This document shows, piece by piece, positions 18,228 through 29,112 of a stretch of 64,000 bases of DNA. Position numbers and translations under genes: made by a program. Numbering within the stretch: position 1 is the stretch's first letter; every line of letters starts with the position of its first letter. The notes under the pieces were generated by a model that was not told the DNA's origin, did no database searches, and saw nothing but the letters and a program-made list of their open reading frames with translations. Source of the DNA: Pseudomonas kilonensis (lineage in GTDB: Bacteria > Pseudomonadota > Gammaproteobacteria > Pseudomonadales > Pseudomonadaceae); the NCBI RefSeq assembly GCF_001269885.1, contig NZ_LHVH01000017.1, positions 62,001-126,000 of the forward strand, written 5' to 3'.

Positions 18228-19131
18228 TCTGAGCGCGCTCGCCGCGAACGAATGCCAGGAAGGCGTGAGCCACCGGTGACAGGCGTTTGGCCCTGGCTTG
18301 CACCAGGCACCAGCTGCGGTACAGCGGCAATTCCTCCACCGGCAACTCGATGAGTGCGCCGGACGACAGTTCCCGGCTCACGGCGTGGCGCGTCAACAGC
18401 GCCACGCCCAGCCCGGCCACTACACACTCGCGCTGGGCCTCCGCCGACGCCACCTCCAGTGTCTGGGTGAAATGCACCCGTTTCTCCTTGAAATATTCCT
18501 CGCAGGCCAGTCGCGTGCCGGACCCCGGTTCGCGCAACAGCAGCGTATAGGGCTCCAGGTCCTGCAAGCGCAGCGGGCCCATGTGGCACAACGGATGATC
18601 GGGCGGCGCCACGGCGACGATGGGGTTGTTGAGAAAGGGCAGGAATTCCAGGCCCATGTCCTGGGGCACCATGGACATGATCACCAAGTCGTCACGGTTG
18701 TCCGAGAGCCGACGGATGACCTGGCCGCGATTGACCACCGTGAGGTTCAGGTTGACCTCCGGATGCTGGCGCTTGAACGCGGCGAACAGGTGCGGGACGA
18801 AGTACTTGGCGCTGGACTCCACCGCCAGCTTCAATTGGCCTTGCAGCGAACCCTGCATGTCCGAGAGCTGCATGTCGAGGTTTTCCAGGCGTCCGAAGAT
18901 GTCCCGGCTGGCACGTTGCAGGGCTTCGGCGGCTTCGGTCATGTAGAGCTTTTTGCCAACATACTCAAACAGCGGTTGGCCAATCAGCTCTTCCAGGGAA
19001 CGAATCTGTAGGCTGACGGCCGGTTGTGTGAGAGACATTTCATCAGCTGCACGGCTGTAGGACCTCAGGTCGCACACCTCGTTGAAAATCTGCAATTGAC
19101 GTAATGTCATACGCATCAATGACTTACGCAT
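18169..19131 (-). CDS. pycR: LysR-type regulator PycR
   Basis: 320 aa. N-terminal winged HTH (LRQLQIFNEVCDLRSYSRAADEMSLTQPAVSLQIRSLEEL) and a LysR substrate-binding domain of the CbbR/CysB type. It is divergent from pycA, the genetic position of P. aeruginosa PA5437 (PycR). It probably controls pyruvate carboxylase and perhaps itself. In-frame ATGs at 19116 and 19110 are alternative starts. The 3' end overlaps the small convergent gene. Confidence 0.88.
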   Translation of the reverse strand: MRKSLMRMTLRQLQIFNEVCDLRSYSRAADEMSLTQPAVSLQIRSLEELIGQPLFEYVGKKLYMTEAAEALQRASRDIFGRLENLDMQLSDMQGSLQGQLKLAVESSAKYFVPHLFAAFKRQHPEVNLNLTVVNRGQVIRRLSDNRDDLVIMSMVPQDMGLEFLPFLNNPIVAVAPPDHPLCHMGPLRLQDLEPYTLLLREPGSGTRLACEEYFKEKRVHFTQTLEVASAEAQRECVVAGLGVALLTRHAVSRELSSGALIELPVEELPLYRSWCLVQARAKRLSPVAHAFLAFVRGERAQIIGLVERFDGKPPALPASN

Positions 19132-19168
19132 CTTTCAAGCACCCTGGGCCGAGACGGATAGCGCAACT

Positions 19169-19184
19169 ATAAGTCTTTGCTTAT
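19169..19184. promoter_or_regulatory. Candidate PycR operator
   Basis: ATAAGTCTTTGCTTAT is an interrupted palindrome with a LysR-type T-N11-A layout. It lies in the 187-bp divergent pycR-pycA spacer, 38 bp from the pycR start. Confidence 0.5.
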
Positions 19185-19318
19185 GCATGACCCAATAATT
19201 ATTCATTTTTGTTAATCAACAGCCAGGACTAGTGTGGGGCTGCGACCAATTGTTACATCTGGTCACGCGTCGGCCTGGACCCCAGGCCGTGGTATCACCG
19301 GCTCAAGGGAACCTCCAA

Positions 19319-20734
<1,416 letters not shown>

Positions 20735-20740
20735 GGAACT

Positions 20741-22555
20741 ATGACCATGTCCAAGAAGATCTTTGTTACCGACACAATCCTGCGCGACGCCCACCAATCG
20801 CTGCTCGCCACCCGCATGCGCACCGAAGACATGCTGCCGATCTGCGACAAGCTCGACAAGGTCGGCTATTGGTCGCTGGAAGTGTGGGGCGGCGCGACAT
20901 TCGACGCTTGCGTGCGCTTCCTGAAAGAAGACCCGTGGGAGCGCCTGCGCCAACTGCGCGCGGCGCTGCCTAACACCCGTCTGCAAATGCTCCTGCGCGG
21001 CCAGAACCTGCTGGGCTACCGCCATTACAGCGATGACGTGGTCAAGGCGTTCGTGGCCAAGGCCGCCGTCAACGGCATCGATGTGTTCCGTATTTTCGAT
21101 GCGATGAACGACGTGCGTAACCTGCGGGTCGCCATCGAAGCGGTGAAGGCCGCCGGCAAGCACGCCCAGGGCACCATCGCCTACACCACCAGCCCGGTGC
21201 ACACCATCGACGCGTTCGTGGCCCAGGCCAAGCAGATGGAAGCCATGGGTTGCGACTCGGTGGCGATCAAGGACATGGCCGGCCTGCTGACCCCGTACGC
21301 CACTGGCGAGCTGGTGAAAGCGCTGAAGGCCGAGCAATCGTTGCCGGTGTTCATCCACTCCCACGACACCGCCGGCCTGGCCGCGATGTGCCAGCTCAAG
21401 GCGATCGAAAACGGCGCCGATCACATCGACACCGCGATCTCCAGCTTCGCCTGGGGCACCAGCCATCCGGGCACCGAGTCGATGGTCGCGGCCCTCAAGG
21501 GCAGTGAGTTCGACACCGGCCTGAGCCTGGAACTGCTCCAGGAAATCGGCCTGTACTTCTACGCCGTGCGCAAGAAGTACCACCAGTTCGAAAGCGAGTT
21601 CACCGCGGTGGACACCCGCGTCCAGGTCAACCAGGTGCCGGGCGGGATGATCTCCAACCTCGCCAACCAGTTGAAAGAGCAGGGCGCACTGAACCGGATG
21701 AACGAAGTGCTGGCGGAGATCCCGCGCGTGCGCGAAGACCTCGGCTTCCCGCCGCTGGTGACCCCGACCTCGCAGATCGTCGGTACCCAGGCGTTCTTCA
21801 ACGTGTTGGCCGGTGAGCGCTACAAGACCATCACCAACGAAGTGAAGCTCTATCTGCAGGGCGGTTACGGCAAGGCGCCGGGTTTGGTGAGTGAGAAGCT
21901 GCGTCGCCAGGCCATCGGCAGCGAAGAGGTGATCGACGTGCGTCCGGCCGATTTGCTCAAGCCGGAAATGACCAAGCTGCGCGGTGAAATCGGTGCGCTG
22001 GCCAAGTCCGAAGAGGACGTACTGACCTACGCCATGTTCCCGGACATCGGTCGCAAGTTCCTCGAAGAACGCGAAGCCGGCACCCTGACCCCGGAAGTGC
22101 TGCTGCCAATCCCCGAGGCGGGCAGCGTGAGCTCGGCGGGCGGCGAAGGCGTGCCGACCGAGTTCGTCATCGACGTTCACGGCGAAACCTACCGCGTCGA
22201 CATCACCGGTGTGGGCGTCAAGGCCGAAGGCAAGCGTCACTTCTACCTGTCCATCGATGGCATGCCGGAAGAGGTCGTGTTCGAACCGCTCAATGAATTT
22301 GTCAGTGGCGGCAGCAGCAAGCGCAAGCAAGCCACTGCACCGGGCCATGTCAGCACCACCATGCCGGGCAACATCGTTGATGTGCTGGTCAAGGAAGGCG
22401 ACGTGGTGAAGGCCGGTCAAGCAGTGCTGATCACCGAAGCCATGAAGATGGAAACCGAAGTGCAGGCGGCCATCGCCGGCAAGGTCACCGCGATTCATGT
22501 AGCCAAGGGCGACCGGGTCAACCCGGGCGAGATCCTGATCGAGATCGAAGGCTGA
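20741..22555 (+). CDS. pycB: Pyruvate carboxylase subunit B (carboxyltransferase plus biotin carrier)
   Basis: 604 aa. N-terminal HMGL-like carboxyltransferase domain (TDTILRDAHQSLLATRMR; metal-binding HSHDTAG), a conserved PYC/OADA domain, and a C-terminal biotinyl domain with EAMKMETEV, whose Lys is residue 569. Often annotated OadA, but there is no membrane decarboxylase subunit beside it and the pycA neighbour indicates pyruvate carboxylase. AAGGA precedes the ATG at 20741; the ATG at 20747 is an alternative. Confidence 0.93.
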   Translation: MTMSKKIFVTDTILRDAHQSLLATRMRTEDMLPICDKLDKVGYWSLEVWGGATFDACVRFLKEDPWERLRQLRAALPNTRLQMLLRGQNLLGYRHYSDDVVKAFVAKAAVNGIDVFRIFDAMNDVRNLRVAIEAVKAAGKHAQGTIAYTTSPVHTIDAFVAQAKQMEAMGCDSVAIKDMAGLLTPYATGELVKALKAEQSLPVFIHSHDTAGLAAMCQLKAIENGADHIDTAISSFAWGTSHPGTESMVAALKGSEFDTGLSLELLQEIGLYFYAVRKKYHQFESEFTAVDTRVQVNQVPGGMISNLANQLKEQGALNRMNEVLAEIPRVREDLGFPPLVTPTSQIVGTQAFFNVLAGERYKTITNEVKLYLQGGYGKAPGLVSEKLRRQAIGSEEVIDVRPADLLKPEMTKLRGEIGALAKSEEDVLTYAMFPDIGRKFLEEREAGTLTPEVLLPIPEAGSVSSAGGEGVPTEFVIDVHGETYRVDITGVGVKAEGKRHFYLSIDGMPEEVVFEPLNEFVSGGSSKRKQATAPGHVSTTMPGNIVDVLVKEGDVVKAGQAVLITEAMKMETEVQAAIAGKVTAIHVAKGDRVNPGEILIEIEG

Positions 22556-22586
22556 GTAAACAGCCTCGATACAACGCTTTAACCTC

Positions 22587-22613
22587 GGGGGGGCATGTGC
22601 TCCCCTTTTTTTT
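22587..22613 (+). terminator. Rho-independent terminator of pycAB
   Basis: GGGG...CCCC hairpin around GCATGTGC, followed by eight T residues, 32 bp after the pycB stop. Confidence 0.88.
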
Positions 22614-22618
22614 GCCTG

Positions 22619-24790
22619 TCAGAACATCATTCGCCACTGGCCGGTCAACGCGCCGTTGCGGTTGTCCTGCCCCGTTTCGCCGCTGTAGTTCAGTCCCAGG
22701 GTATGACGTGGCGATACGGCCAGGTCCAGTCCTGCTTGCAAGAGAAGGCTGTCGCGGTCCAGCTCGACTCCTTTGATGAGGTAGACATTGCCGCCGTTAG
22801 CCAGGCGTTGATGGGAGCTGCCCCTGATGTCGCCGTATAGGTGTTTCCAGCCGACATCGACGCGCGGCATCAACCGCATGCCTCGGTCGAAAATCAAAGG
22901 ACGGGCGAGGCGCAGGCCGAGGTCGCTGCTGTAGTGTTCCTGTGCCTGGCCGTTGTACAGCAACGCGGCATCGCCACCTTTTTCCGCGTAGGCGTCGCGT
23001 TGGTAGCGTTGGTAACCCACCTGGACGTAGGGCTCTATATCGAACGGTCCGACGTCCAGGTGGTAGCCGACCTGTCCGAAGACCTGTTGCGTCGTGGCGT
23101 CGTAGCGACCCTTGAGGCGATCACTGAAACCGTTGAACGCGACATGGCGCTTGGTGCTGCCGTCGTGATTGCCATGGACAGCGCCCAGGCGCAGCGCCAG
23201 CGGACCGTCCTCGCGCAAGGCGTAGGCGCCCACGAGCCAACTGTCGAGCGCTCCGTCGAATTGATAGCTGTCCAGTCGTGTCTGGGTCTTGCTGCCGATG
23301 ATGCCCAACCGCCAATTGGAGCTGACAGCCCAATCGGTTCCCAGCATCAGGCCCTTGGTCGAATGCTTGAGGGCATAGCTGCCCAATTCCTTGGCGAGGC
23401 TACCGCTGTTGCCGATGGCCTGGACCCAGACTTGGCCGTTGTCGTACCCATCCGCCGGACTTCTCCGGCTCATGGCCGAGAGCATTCCCGTGCTGATCGG
23501 CGCGACACTGCTCAGGGTGACATTGCCCAGGTCGGCGGTGTCATAACCGCCCAGTTGGTCGATGGCATCGGCGGCGGTGGTCAGGTTGGTGCCGAGCAGC
23601 GCATTGACGGCTGCGTTGGGTTGCGCGACGGGAGTGGTGTGCGGCTGGCTGGTGGGTTTCGGTTCAATGCTGGCCACTGGCGACGCTTGGCGGGGATGTT
23701 GGGCCGGATCGACTTTCGCTTGGGTGGTAGGTGACCGGACAGCCGCTACATTGTCGACAGGCTTGGGCGGCAGTGGCGTGGCCGTTTGCGGATCTTCGAT
23801 ACTGTTGGTGAATCTTTCTGCGTTTTCGTTCTTTGCTGCAACCTTGAGGGGGATGTCGTTGCGCGCATAGGTCAGGCCAACCTCCGTCCCGCTGTAGTGC
23901 GGGGTCGCCGTCATGAAGGTGAGATTGCTAATGACCGTGCCGAACTCACCCTCAATGTCCCCCGCTCGGATCACCGTGTGCTCGCTCGTGCCCATGTTTT
24001 CGACCGGTACAGCATCGATTTTCAGGGTCGTGTTGTTCAGTGTCGCGGTGCCTTCAACGTTGATCGTCGAGCTACGACCATCAGCATCGACGCCATAGAT
24101 CAGCTCTGCGCCGCTCAACAGCTCGAAGTTTCCTTTGATCGAGGGGGCACCGGTCTCAGGCCCGACCCTCAACTGACCCGCTACGCTCAGAAATTCCACG
24201 GATCCATTGCCGCTGAAACTGGCGTTCTCGCGCACATGGACACCGCCATTGACTGTGCCGGAATTTGTCATGCGGGCGCTTGGTTCGATGATCACGTTGT
24301 TGGCGACAACCCCCTTGTTATCGAACGCACCGAGTACCCCGATCTGTCCGTCGATATGGCCGGTGTTGGTCAACGTGGTCTCCGGCTCGATCACTCCCCA
24401 ACCAGCGAAATTCCCGGTGTGCTCCCATTCGCCTTTAGTGACATGCAAAGCCTCGAAATTGCGGGTCTCAGGTACTTTGGAGTGTTGAGCATCGCCCAAT
24501 CGCAGAACGTTGGTTCCGCCACCTCCATCAACAGTCCCGCCGAACGTGCCATTTGCGCTGACGTTGACCAAGTCATTGGTCTTAGTCAGTTTCATGCCTT
24601 TTTTGCGGGGGGTGACAATACTGTGATGCTTAGTGTCTGTAGCTTCTTCGAGTGCTTTGAGACGCTCTTGAAACTCGGCCGTCGTAGGAGTCTCGGCAGG
24701 TGACTGAGCCATCGAAACCTCGACACAGCCGAGCGCCAAGGCTATTGCCAGAGCGAGATGTTGGGGAAGATATGAGTGTTGGGTAGGCAT
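22619..24790 (-). CDS. Autotransporter (type Va) outer-membrane protein
   Basis: 723 aa. Signal peptide (LALAIALALGCVEVSMAQ), a short coil (FQERLKALEEA), a repetitive beta-helix passenger (about residues 60-330, with N-T-G and G-T-V turns such as NTGHIDGQIGVLGAFDNKG), a Pro/Thr-rich linker with PxP repeats (about 340-410), and a C-terminal beta-barrel of about 280 aa ending in the aromatic residue F (TGQWRMMF). No protease catalytic triad was seen in the passenger, so adhesin or surface display is more likely than a secreted enzyme. A start at 24835 is possible, but GAGAGG precedes 24790. Confidence 0.88.
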   Translation of the reverse strand: MPTQHSYLPQHLALAIALALGCVEVSMAQSPAETPTTAEFQERLKALEEATDTKHHSIVTPRKKGMKLTKTNDLVNVSANGTFGGTVDGGGGTNVLRLGDAQHSKVPETRNFEALHVTKGEWEHTGNFAGWGVIEPETTLTNTGHIDGQIGVLGAFDNKGVVANNVIIEPSARMTNSGTVNGGVHVRENASFSGNGSVEFLSVAGQLRVGPETGAPSIKGNFELLSGAELIYGVDADGRSSTINVEGTATLNNTTLKIDAVPVENMGTSEHTVIRAGDIEGEFGTVISNLTFMTATPHYSGTEVGLTYARNDIPLKVAAKNENAERFTNSIEDPQTATPLPPKPVDNVAAVRSPTTQAKVDPAQHPRQASPVASIEPKPTSQPHTTPVAQPNAAVNALLGTNLTTAADAIDQLGGYDTADLGNVTLSSVAPISTGMLSAMSRRSPADGYDNGQVWVQAIGNSGSLAKELGSYALKHSTKGLMLGTDWAVSSNWRLGIIGSKTQTRLDSYQFDGALDSWLVGAYALREDGPLALRLGAVHGNHDGSTKRHVAFNGFSDRLKGRYDATTQQVFGQVGYHLDVGPFDIEPYVQVGYQRYQRDAYAEKGGDAALLYNGQAQEHYSSDLGLRLARPLIFDRGMRLMPRVDVGWKHLYGDIRGSSHQRLANGGNVYLIKGVELDRDSLLLQAGLDLAVSPRHTLGLNYSGETGQDNRNGALTGQWRMMF

Positions 24791-25229
24791 TGAGTACGAC
24801 CTCTCATGAATGAGGTCGAACTTTAAAAACTTCATCCCGGGTCGCGATGCCAGCCGTCTCCTAGCCGCTGGCGAGACATAGCGATGGAGCTTGTAGGCTG
24901 CCCACGCTGTGATCACAGCATCACCGCGCCGGCCTCCGTGGCTCGAAGCATTGCCCTACAGCATACCCAGACCTTTCTGCGTGGCTGAATTCCGAGATCT
25001 GTCTGTCAAATATCGAATCTGTAAACCCGTTCCGGGTTTCACGTAGGATAGCTCCGAGATCAAGAAACCCGGTTTTTTGTCATTAGGGCCTCGCCTATAG
25101 TTCTCTCGTCATCGACAAATCGGTGACCGATCTTAGCCGGTCGAACAAGAGTGCACGAGCGCCCCCAACGGCGGCGCTTTTTGCTGCCTCCGCGAACGGC
25201 GGTAGCTCCTAACTCAAGAGAGCAACCCG
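24791..25229. other. Intergenic region between the autotransporter and the small DUF gene
   Basis: About 440 bp with no supported gene. It contains AAACCCGTTCCGGGTTT (about 25022-25039), a short perfect hairpin, and a T6 tract after AAACCCGG near 25070-25078, which together look like terminator or leader structure. The two divergent promoters must lie here. Confidence 0.5.
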
Positions 25230-25550
25230 ATGATCAAGTTCCATCCCCTTCAAGCAAATACCAGCGCCGGAGCCACGCTTTTTATCGACACGGAAGCCGG
25301 CGCCTCCGATCTTTTGGAAACTGCTGCGCATCGCATCAAAGTGGCTCGAGATTTACTCAACAGCGTTTCCTGTCTATGCATGAAAAACGCCGAAGGCTAT
25401 GACCTGGAGCACTTCACCAGCGCCGCGCATCTGCTGTTGCAGGACGGTTGCGATGCGCTGGAAGTGTTGGGGTGGAGCATTGATGGGTGTGATTTCCAAA
25501 CTTCACCTGCTAGCGATTCGGCTGCACCTCAGGCGGATTTTCCTGCTTAG
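25230..25550 (+). CDS. Small DUF3077/DUF6124-like pseudomonad protein
   Basis: 106 aa, no signal peptide. The layout LFIDTEAGASDLLETAAHRIKVARDLLNSVSC followed by a helix ending LLLQDGCDALEVLGWSI resembles the small helical pseudomonad families DUF3077/DUF6124, but assignment to one of them is uncertain. An AAGAGAGCAA Shine-Dalgarno lies upstream of the ATG. It contains four Cys residues. Function unknown. Confidence 0.6.
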   Translation: MIKFHPLQANTSAGATLFIDTEAGASDLLETAAHRIKVARDLLNSVSCLCMKNAEGYDLEHFTSAAHLLLQDGCDALEVLGWSIDGCDFQTSPASDSAAPQADFPA

Positions 25551-25834
25551 CCGTTGAGCTGGGTGGGATTTTAAGGTCGGTGTGTATATCCGTTTCTGCG
25601 GTAACGGCCACTTAGGGTTCCGCCCTGACGGCGGCTCACTTTTGAGAAGCGCAAAAGTAAGCAAAACGCTACATGCCCCACCACTCGGTGCCTCGCCTAG
25701 GCTCGGCATCCATGCCGGGTTGCCCACTGCGCGATACCTTCGTTCAGCCAGCGTGGTTAATGGGGCGCTGAGATCAACGACCATCACGAGGCGGCCTAAC
25801 AGCCGACCTGGTTCTTGGTGGGGTCGCGTTTCTT

Positions 25835-25926
25835 CTGTGGGAGCGGGCTTGCTCGCGAAGGCGGTGTCGCAGTCGATGAAGATGTTGGATGGGCCGGCCT
25901 CTTCGCGAGCAAGCCCGCTCCCACAG
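25835..25926. repeat. REPIN 1 inside the long inverted repeat
   Basis: CTGTGGGAGCGGGCTTGCTC and complement around a 45-bp centre. Confidence 0.88.
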
Positions 25927-25970
25927 GGGGTCTGCGTTGGATATGAATTTTGTGTTCACTGGAGATTGAA

Positions 25971-26059
25971 TGTGGGAGCGAGCCTGCTCGCGATGGTGGT
26001 GGCTCAGTGGCATGGCTGTTGGGCTTGCTGGCCCTATCGCGAGCAGGCTCGCTCCCACA
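25971..26059. repeat. REPIN 2 inside the long inverted repeat
   Basis: TGTGGGAGCGAGCCTGCTCG and complement around a centre unlike that of REPIN 1. It lies 44 bp after REPIN 1. Confidence 0.88.
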
Positions 26060-26431
26060 GGAGACACGCGGTCTCATCAAGAATCAGGTCGGCTCTAAGG
26101 CCGCCTCGTGGTGGACGTTGATCTCGGGCGCCCCGTTAACCACGCTGGCCGAACGCAGGCATTGTGGAGTGGGCATCCCGGCATGGATGCCGGGATAGCC
26201 GCGCTGGGCCATGGATGGCCCTTCGCGGCGGGCCCACGGAGCAATGCCGGAGTGAGGGCATGCCGAGCCTAAGCGAGGCACCGAGTGGTGGGGCAGAAGC
26301 GCTTTGGTTACTTTCGCGCTTTTCGAAAGTGACCCGCCGTCAGGGCGGAACCCTAAGCAGCCATTACCGCAGAAATGGATATACACACCAATCCAAGGAA
26401 TAGCTTTACGGCCTCCCAGGCATTCCCCAAC

Positions 26432-27265
26432 TCAACGATTATTCAGATAAGCCTTCCCATAATGCCGCTCCATCCGCGCCTGAATCAGCTCCAACGCAAT
26501 GGACATCAACCAGTAAATAATCGCCGCCGTCGTCAGCATCTCAATATAACGATAACTGGAACGCCCATAAGACTGCGCCAGAAACATCACCTCCCAAACC
26601 CCCATCACCGAAATCAACGAAGAATCCTTGAGCATGGAGATGAACTGGTTGGTGGTCGGCGGGATGATGGTGCGCATCGCCTGGGGCAGGGTGACGCGCC
26701 AGAAGATCACGGTTTCGCTCAGGCCCAGGGCGAGGGAAGCTTCGCGTTGGCCGTTGGGGACGCCGAGGATCCCGGCGCGGAAGATCTCACTCAGGTAGGC
26801 GCCGTAGTTCAGCGACAAGGCAATGATCCCAGCGGCGATGGCGCCCGGGACCACGCCCAGTTGGGGCAGGCCCAGGTAGATCAGCAGGATCTGGATCAGC
26901 AGCGGCGTGCCGCGAAAGAACGACGCATAGAAACTGGCGATACCGAACGCCACCGCACTGCTGGACAGCCGCGCCAGGGCGGTGATGAAGCCCAGCAATG
27001 ACGAAGCGACGATCGAGCACAAGCACAGGAACAGTGTCAGCACCGCGCCTTGCAAAAAGCCATTGGGCGCCAGGTGCACACCCAGCAGGTTCGGCAATTT
27101 GTCGAGGATGATGGAGAACTTCAGGTCGAAGCTCAGGAAGAAACTCGCGAACAGCACCAGCATGGCCGCCCAGGTCAGGTACAGCCGGGTGCGAAAACCG
27201 AAGATTTTTTGCAAGCGTGACTCAGCCACCGGTGGCGGTGGCTGAGGGGGTGGAAAAGAAGTCAT
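26432..27265 (-). CDS. Polar amino-acid ABC transporter permease
   Basis: 277 aa. HisM/GlnP-type permease with about five or six transmembrane helices and a binding-protein-dependent permease motif (SLALGLSETVIFWRVTLPQAMRTIIPP, an EAA-loop variant). The N-terminus is Pro-rich (SFPPPQPPPPVAES). The ATG overlaps the binding-protein stop (ATGA), so the two are coupled. No ATPase gene follows; the next sequence is the repeat block. Confidence 0.9.
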   Translation of the reverse strand: MTSFPPPQPPPPVAESRLQKIFGFRTRLYLTWAAMLVLFASFFLSFDLKFSIILDKLPNLLGVHLAPNGFLQGAVLTLFLCLCSIVASSLLGFITALARLSSSAVAFGIASFYASFFRGTPLLIQILLIYLGLPQLGVVPGAIAAGIIALSLNYGAYLSEIFRAGILGVPNGQREASLALGLSETVIFWRVTLPQAMRTIIPPTTNQFISMLKDSSLISVMGVWEVMFLAQSYGRSSYRYIEMLTTAAIIYWLMSIALELIQARMERHYGKAYLNNR

Positions 27266-28083
27266 TGGGTAATGTCGGCGCCGATCCATTTCTGCGAGAG
27301 TTTGCTCAAGGTGCCGTCCTGTTTCAACTGGGCAAAGACTTCACGCACCTTGCTGTCCCACTGGGCGTCGCCTTTTTCGATGGCCACCGAGTTCGGCTCG
27401 GAGTAGAGCGCCTCGCCGGCCAGCTTGAAGCGCTTGTCTTCGGTCAGGCGCGGCTGTGCGGTCACCAGGTTGGTCAGCACCGCGTCCAGGCGCACCCCGG
27501 CGCCCAGGCCCAGGTCCTGGAAGGCCACGTTGTCGGTGTCGTACGGGGCGATCTGCACGTCTTCGAATGGATAGCTCAGTTGAGTATCCTCGGCGCCTTC
27601 GATCACCAGGTTCTTGTTCAGGTAGCTCTCGTAGCTGGAGGCACTGGTCAGGCCGACCTTCTTGCCGCTCAGGTCTTTGGCGCCATGGATACGGTCGTCC
27701 TTGGCGTTGACTACGATCACCGCTGGCGAAGCGTAGTACTGCACCGGGAAATTGAACACTTCGGCGCGTGCCTTGCTCGGCGTCATGGAGCAAATGCAGA
27801 TGTCATAGCGTCCGCTCCAGTGGCCGGCCGCGATCACGTCCCAGGAAGGGGTTTCCAGGCGCAGCTTCACGCCCAGTTTCTGCGCCACGGCCTTGGCGAC
27901 GTCCACGTCAAAACCGTCGAGCTGGTTCTGATCGTTGAGGAACGAGAAGGGCGGGTAGCTTTCCATCAGCACGCCGACCAGTTCTTTTTTCTGTTCGATG
28001 CGATCCAGCGTGGCGCCGGCGAAGGCTTGCGAAGAGGCAGCCAGCAGAGTCAGGCCCAGGGCCAGCAATGGTTGTAGTTTCAT
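27262..28083 (-). CDS. Amino-acid ABC transporter substrate-binding protein
   Basis: 273 aa, periplasmic SBP family 3. Signal peptide MKLQPLLALGLTLLAASSQAFA. Family blocks: GVLMESYPPFSFLND, LDGFDVDVAKAVAQKLG, IAAGHWSGRYDICICSMTPSKAR. The start at 28083 gives the signal peptide. It is divergent from the homocysteine S-methyltransferase gene, suggesting a sulfur amino acid such as S-methylmethionine as cargo, but this is inference. Confidence 0.9.
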   Translation of the reverse strand: MKLQPLLALGLTLLAASSQAFAGATLDRIEQKKELVGVLMESYPPFSFLNDQNQLDGFDVDVAKAVAQKLGVKLRLETPSWDVIAAGHWSGRYDICICSMTPSKARAEVFNFPVQYYASPAVIVVNAKDDRIHGAKDLSGKKVGLTSASSYESYLNKNLVIEGAEDTQLSYPFEDVQIAPYDTDNVAFQDLGLGAGVRLDAVLTNLVTAQPRLTEDKRFKLAGEALYSEPNSVAIEKGDAQWDSKVREVFAQLKQDGTLSKLSQKWIGADITQ

Positions 28084-28181
28084 GTGAGGGCCCTGATAGA
28101 AAAATAAGTTGTAGTTCACCGAATGGTGCGTATTAAATAGTTATAAGAACAACTCCGGTAGTGAGTATTTTTCATAAGCTT

Positions 28182-29096
28182 ATGAGTGAATCGCATATGG
28201 GCTCAGCAACGACAGTCATTCTCGATGGCGGCATGGGCCGCGAACTGCAACGCCGGGGCGCTCCGTTCCGACAGCCCGAGTGGTCGGCGCTGGCCTTGAG
28301 CGAAGCGCCCCAGGCGGTAGAGGCCGTGCACGCGGCCTATATTGCCAGCGGCGCCAACGTAATCACCAGCAACAGCTATGCCGTGGTGCCGTTTCATATT
28401 GGCGAGGCGCGTTTCGCCGAAGAAGGCCAGGCCCTGGCCGCGCTGGCGGGCGAGTTGGCGCAGCGGGCAGTGCACGCTTCGGGCAAAGCAGTGCGTGTGG
28501 CCGGGTCGCTGCCGCCACTGTTCGGTTCCTATCGGCCGGATCTGTTCGACGCTTCCCGCGCCAGTGAGCTGCTGGCGCCCCTGGTGAACGGCCTGGCGCC
28601 CCACGTCGACGTGTGGCTGGCCGAGACCCAAAGCTCTACGGTCGAAGCGCGGGCGATTCACGCCGGGTTGCCGAAGGACGGCAAGCCGTTCTGGCTGTCG
28701 TTCACCCTGAAAGACGAAGACACCGATGAAGTGCCACGCCTGCGCTCCGGCGAACCGGTGGCGGATGCCGCGGCGGTGGCGGCGGAACTGGGCGTTGAGG
28801 TGCTGCTGTTCAACTGCAGCCAACCGGAAGTGATCGGCGCGGCGATCGACGCGGCGCGGGATACCTTCGAGCGCCTGGGGGTGAAGATCCACATCGGTGC
28901 CTACGCTAACGCCTTCCCGCCGCAACCGAAGGAAGCGACGGCCAACGACGGATTGGACCCGCTACGCGAAGACCTCGACCCACCAGGCTATCTCCAGTGG
29001 GCGACGGACTGGCAAAAACGCGGTGCCAGCCATCTGGGCGGCTGCTGCGGGATCGGGCCGGAGCATATTGCGGTGTTGGCGCAAAAGCTGGTCTGA
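28182..29096 (+). CDS. Homocysteine S-methyltransferase family protein
   Basis: 304 aa. Methyltransferase of the BHMT/MmuM type using S-methylmethionine or betaine-like donors. The N-terminal block ILDGGMGRELQRRG is conserved, and the three zinc-binding cysteines are visible in LLFNCSQPE and GGCCGIGPEHI. The start is uncertain: GTG 28161, ATG 28182 and ATG 28197 are all in frame and none has a strong Shine-Dalgarno. MmuM function is likely but donor specificity is unproven. Confidence 0.85.
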   Translation: MSESHMGSATTVILDGGMGRELQRRGAPFRQPEWSALALSEAPQAVEAVHAAYIASGANVITSNSYAVVPFHIGEARFAEEGQALAALAGELAQRAVHASGKAVRVAGSLPPLFGSYRPDLFDASRASELLAPLVNGLAPHVDVWLAETQSSTVEARAIHAGLPKDGKPFWLSFTLKDEDTDEVPRLRSGEPVADAAAVAAELGVEVLLFNCSQPEVIGAAIDAARDTFERLGVKIHIGAYANAFPPQPKEATANDGLDPLREDLDPPGYLQWATDWQKRGASHLGGCCGIGPEHIAVLAQKLV

Positions 29097-29112
29097 ACTT
29101 GATGAAATAACC

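Larger units (their letters stand above)
25579..26389. repeat. Long imperfect inverted repeat enclosing two REPINs
   Basis: The left arm (25579 to about 25829) and right arm (about 26073-26389) are inverted copies of one dispersed sequence. Both contain TTAGGGTTCCGCCCTGACGG, a GCCTCGC.TAGGCTCGGCAT block and a GCCAGCGTGGTTAA block. The right arm carries about 65-75 bp extra, including a short hairpin of CCCGGCAT/ATGCCGGG. Open frames inside are repeat artefacts. No gene is present in the 880-bp gap. Confidence 0.8.

Noticed and set aside
25835..26059. Regularly spaced palindromes considered as a CRISPR array
   Set aside because: There are only two units, each itself an inverted pair with GTGGGAGC arms; they are REPINs, with no spacers or cas genes.
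25774..26386. Several overlapping open frames in the repeat block on both strands
   Set aside because: They are translations of the inverted-repeat arms and REPs, often misannotated as hypothetical proteins in pseudomonads; no start signal or domain supports them.
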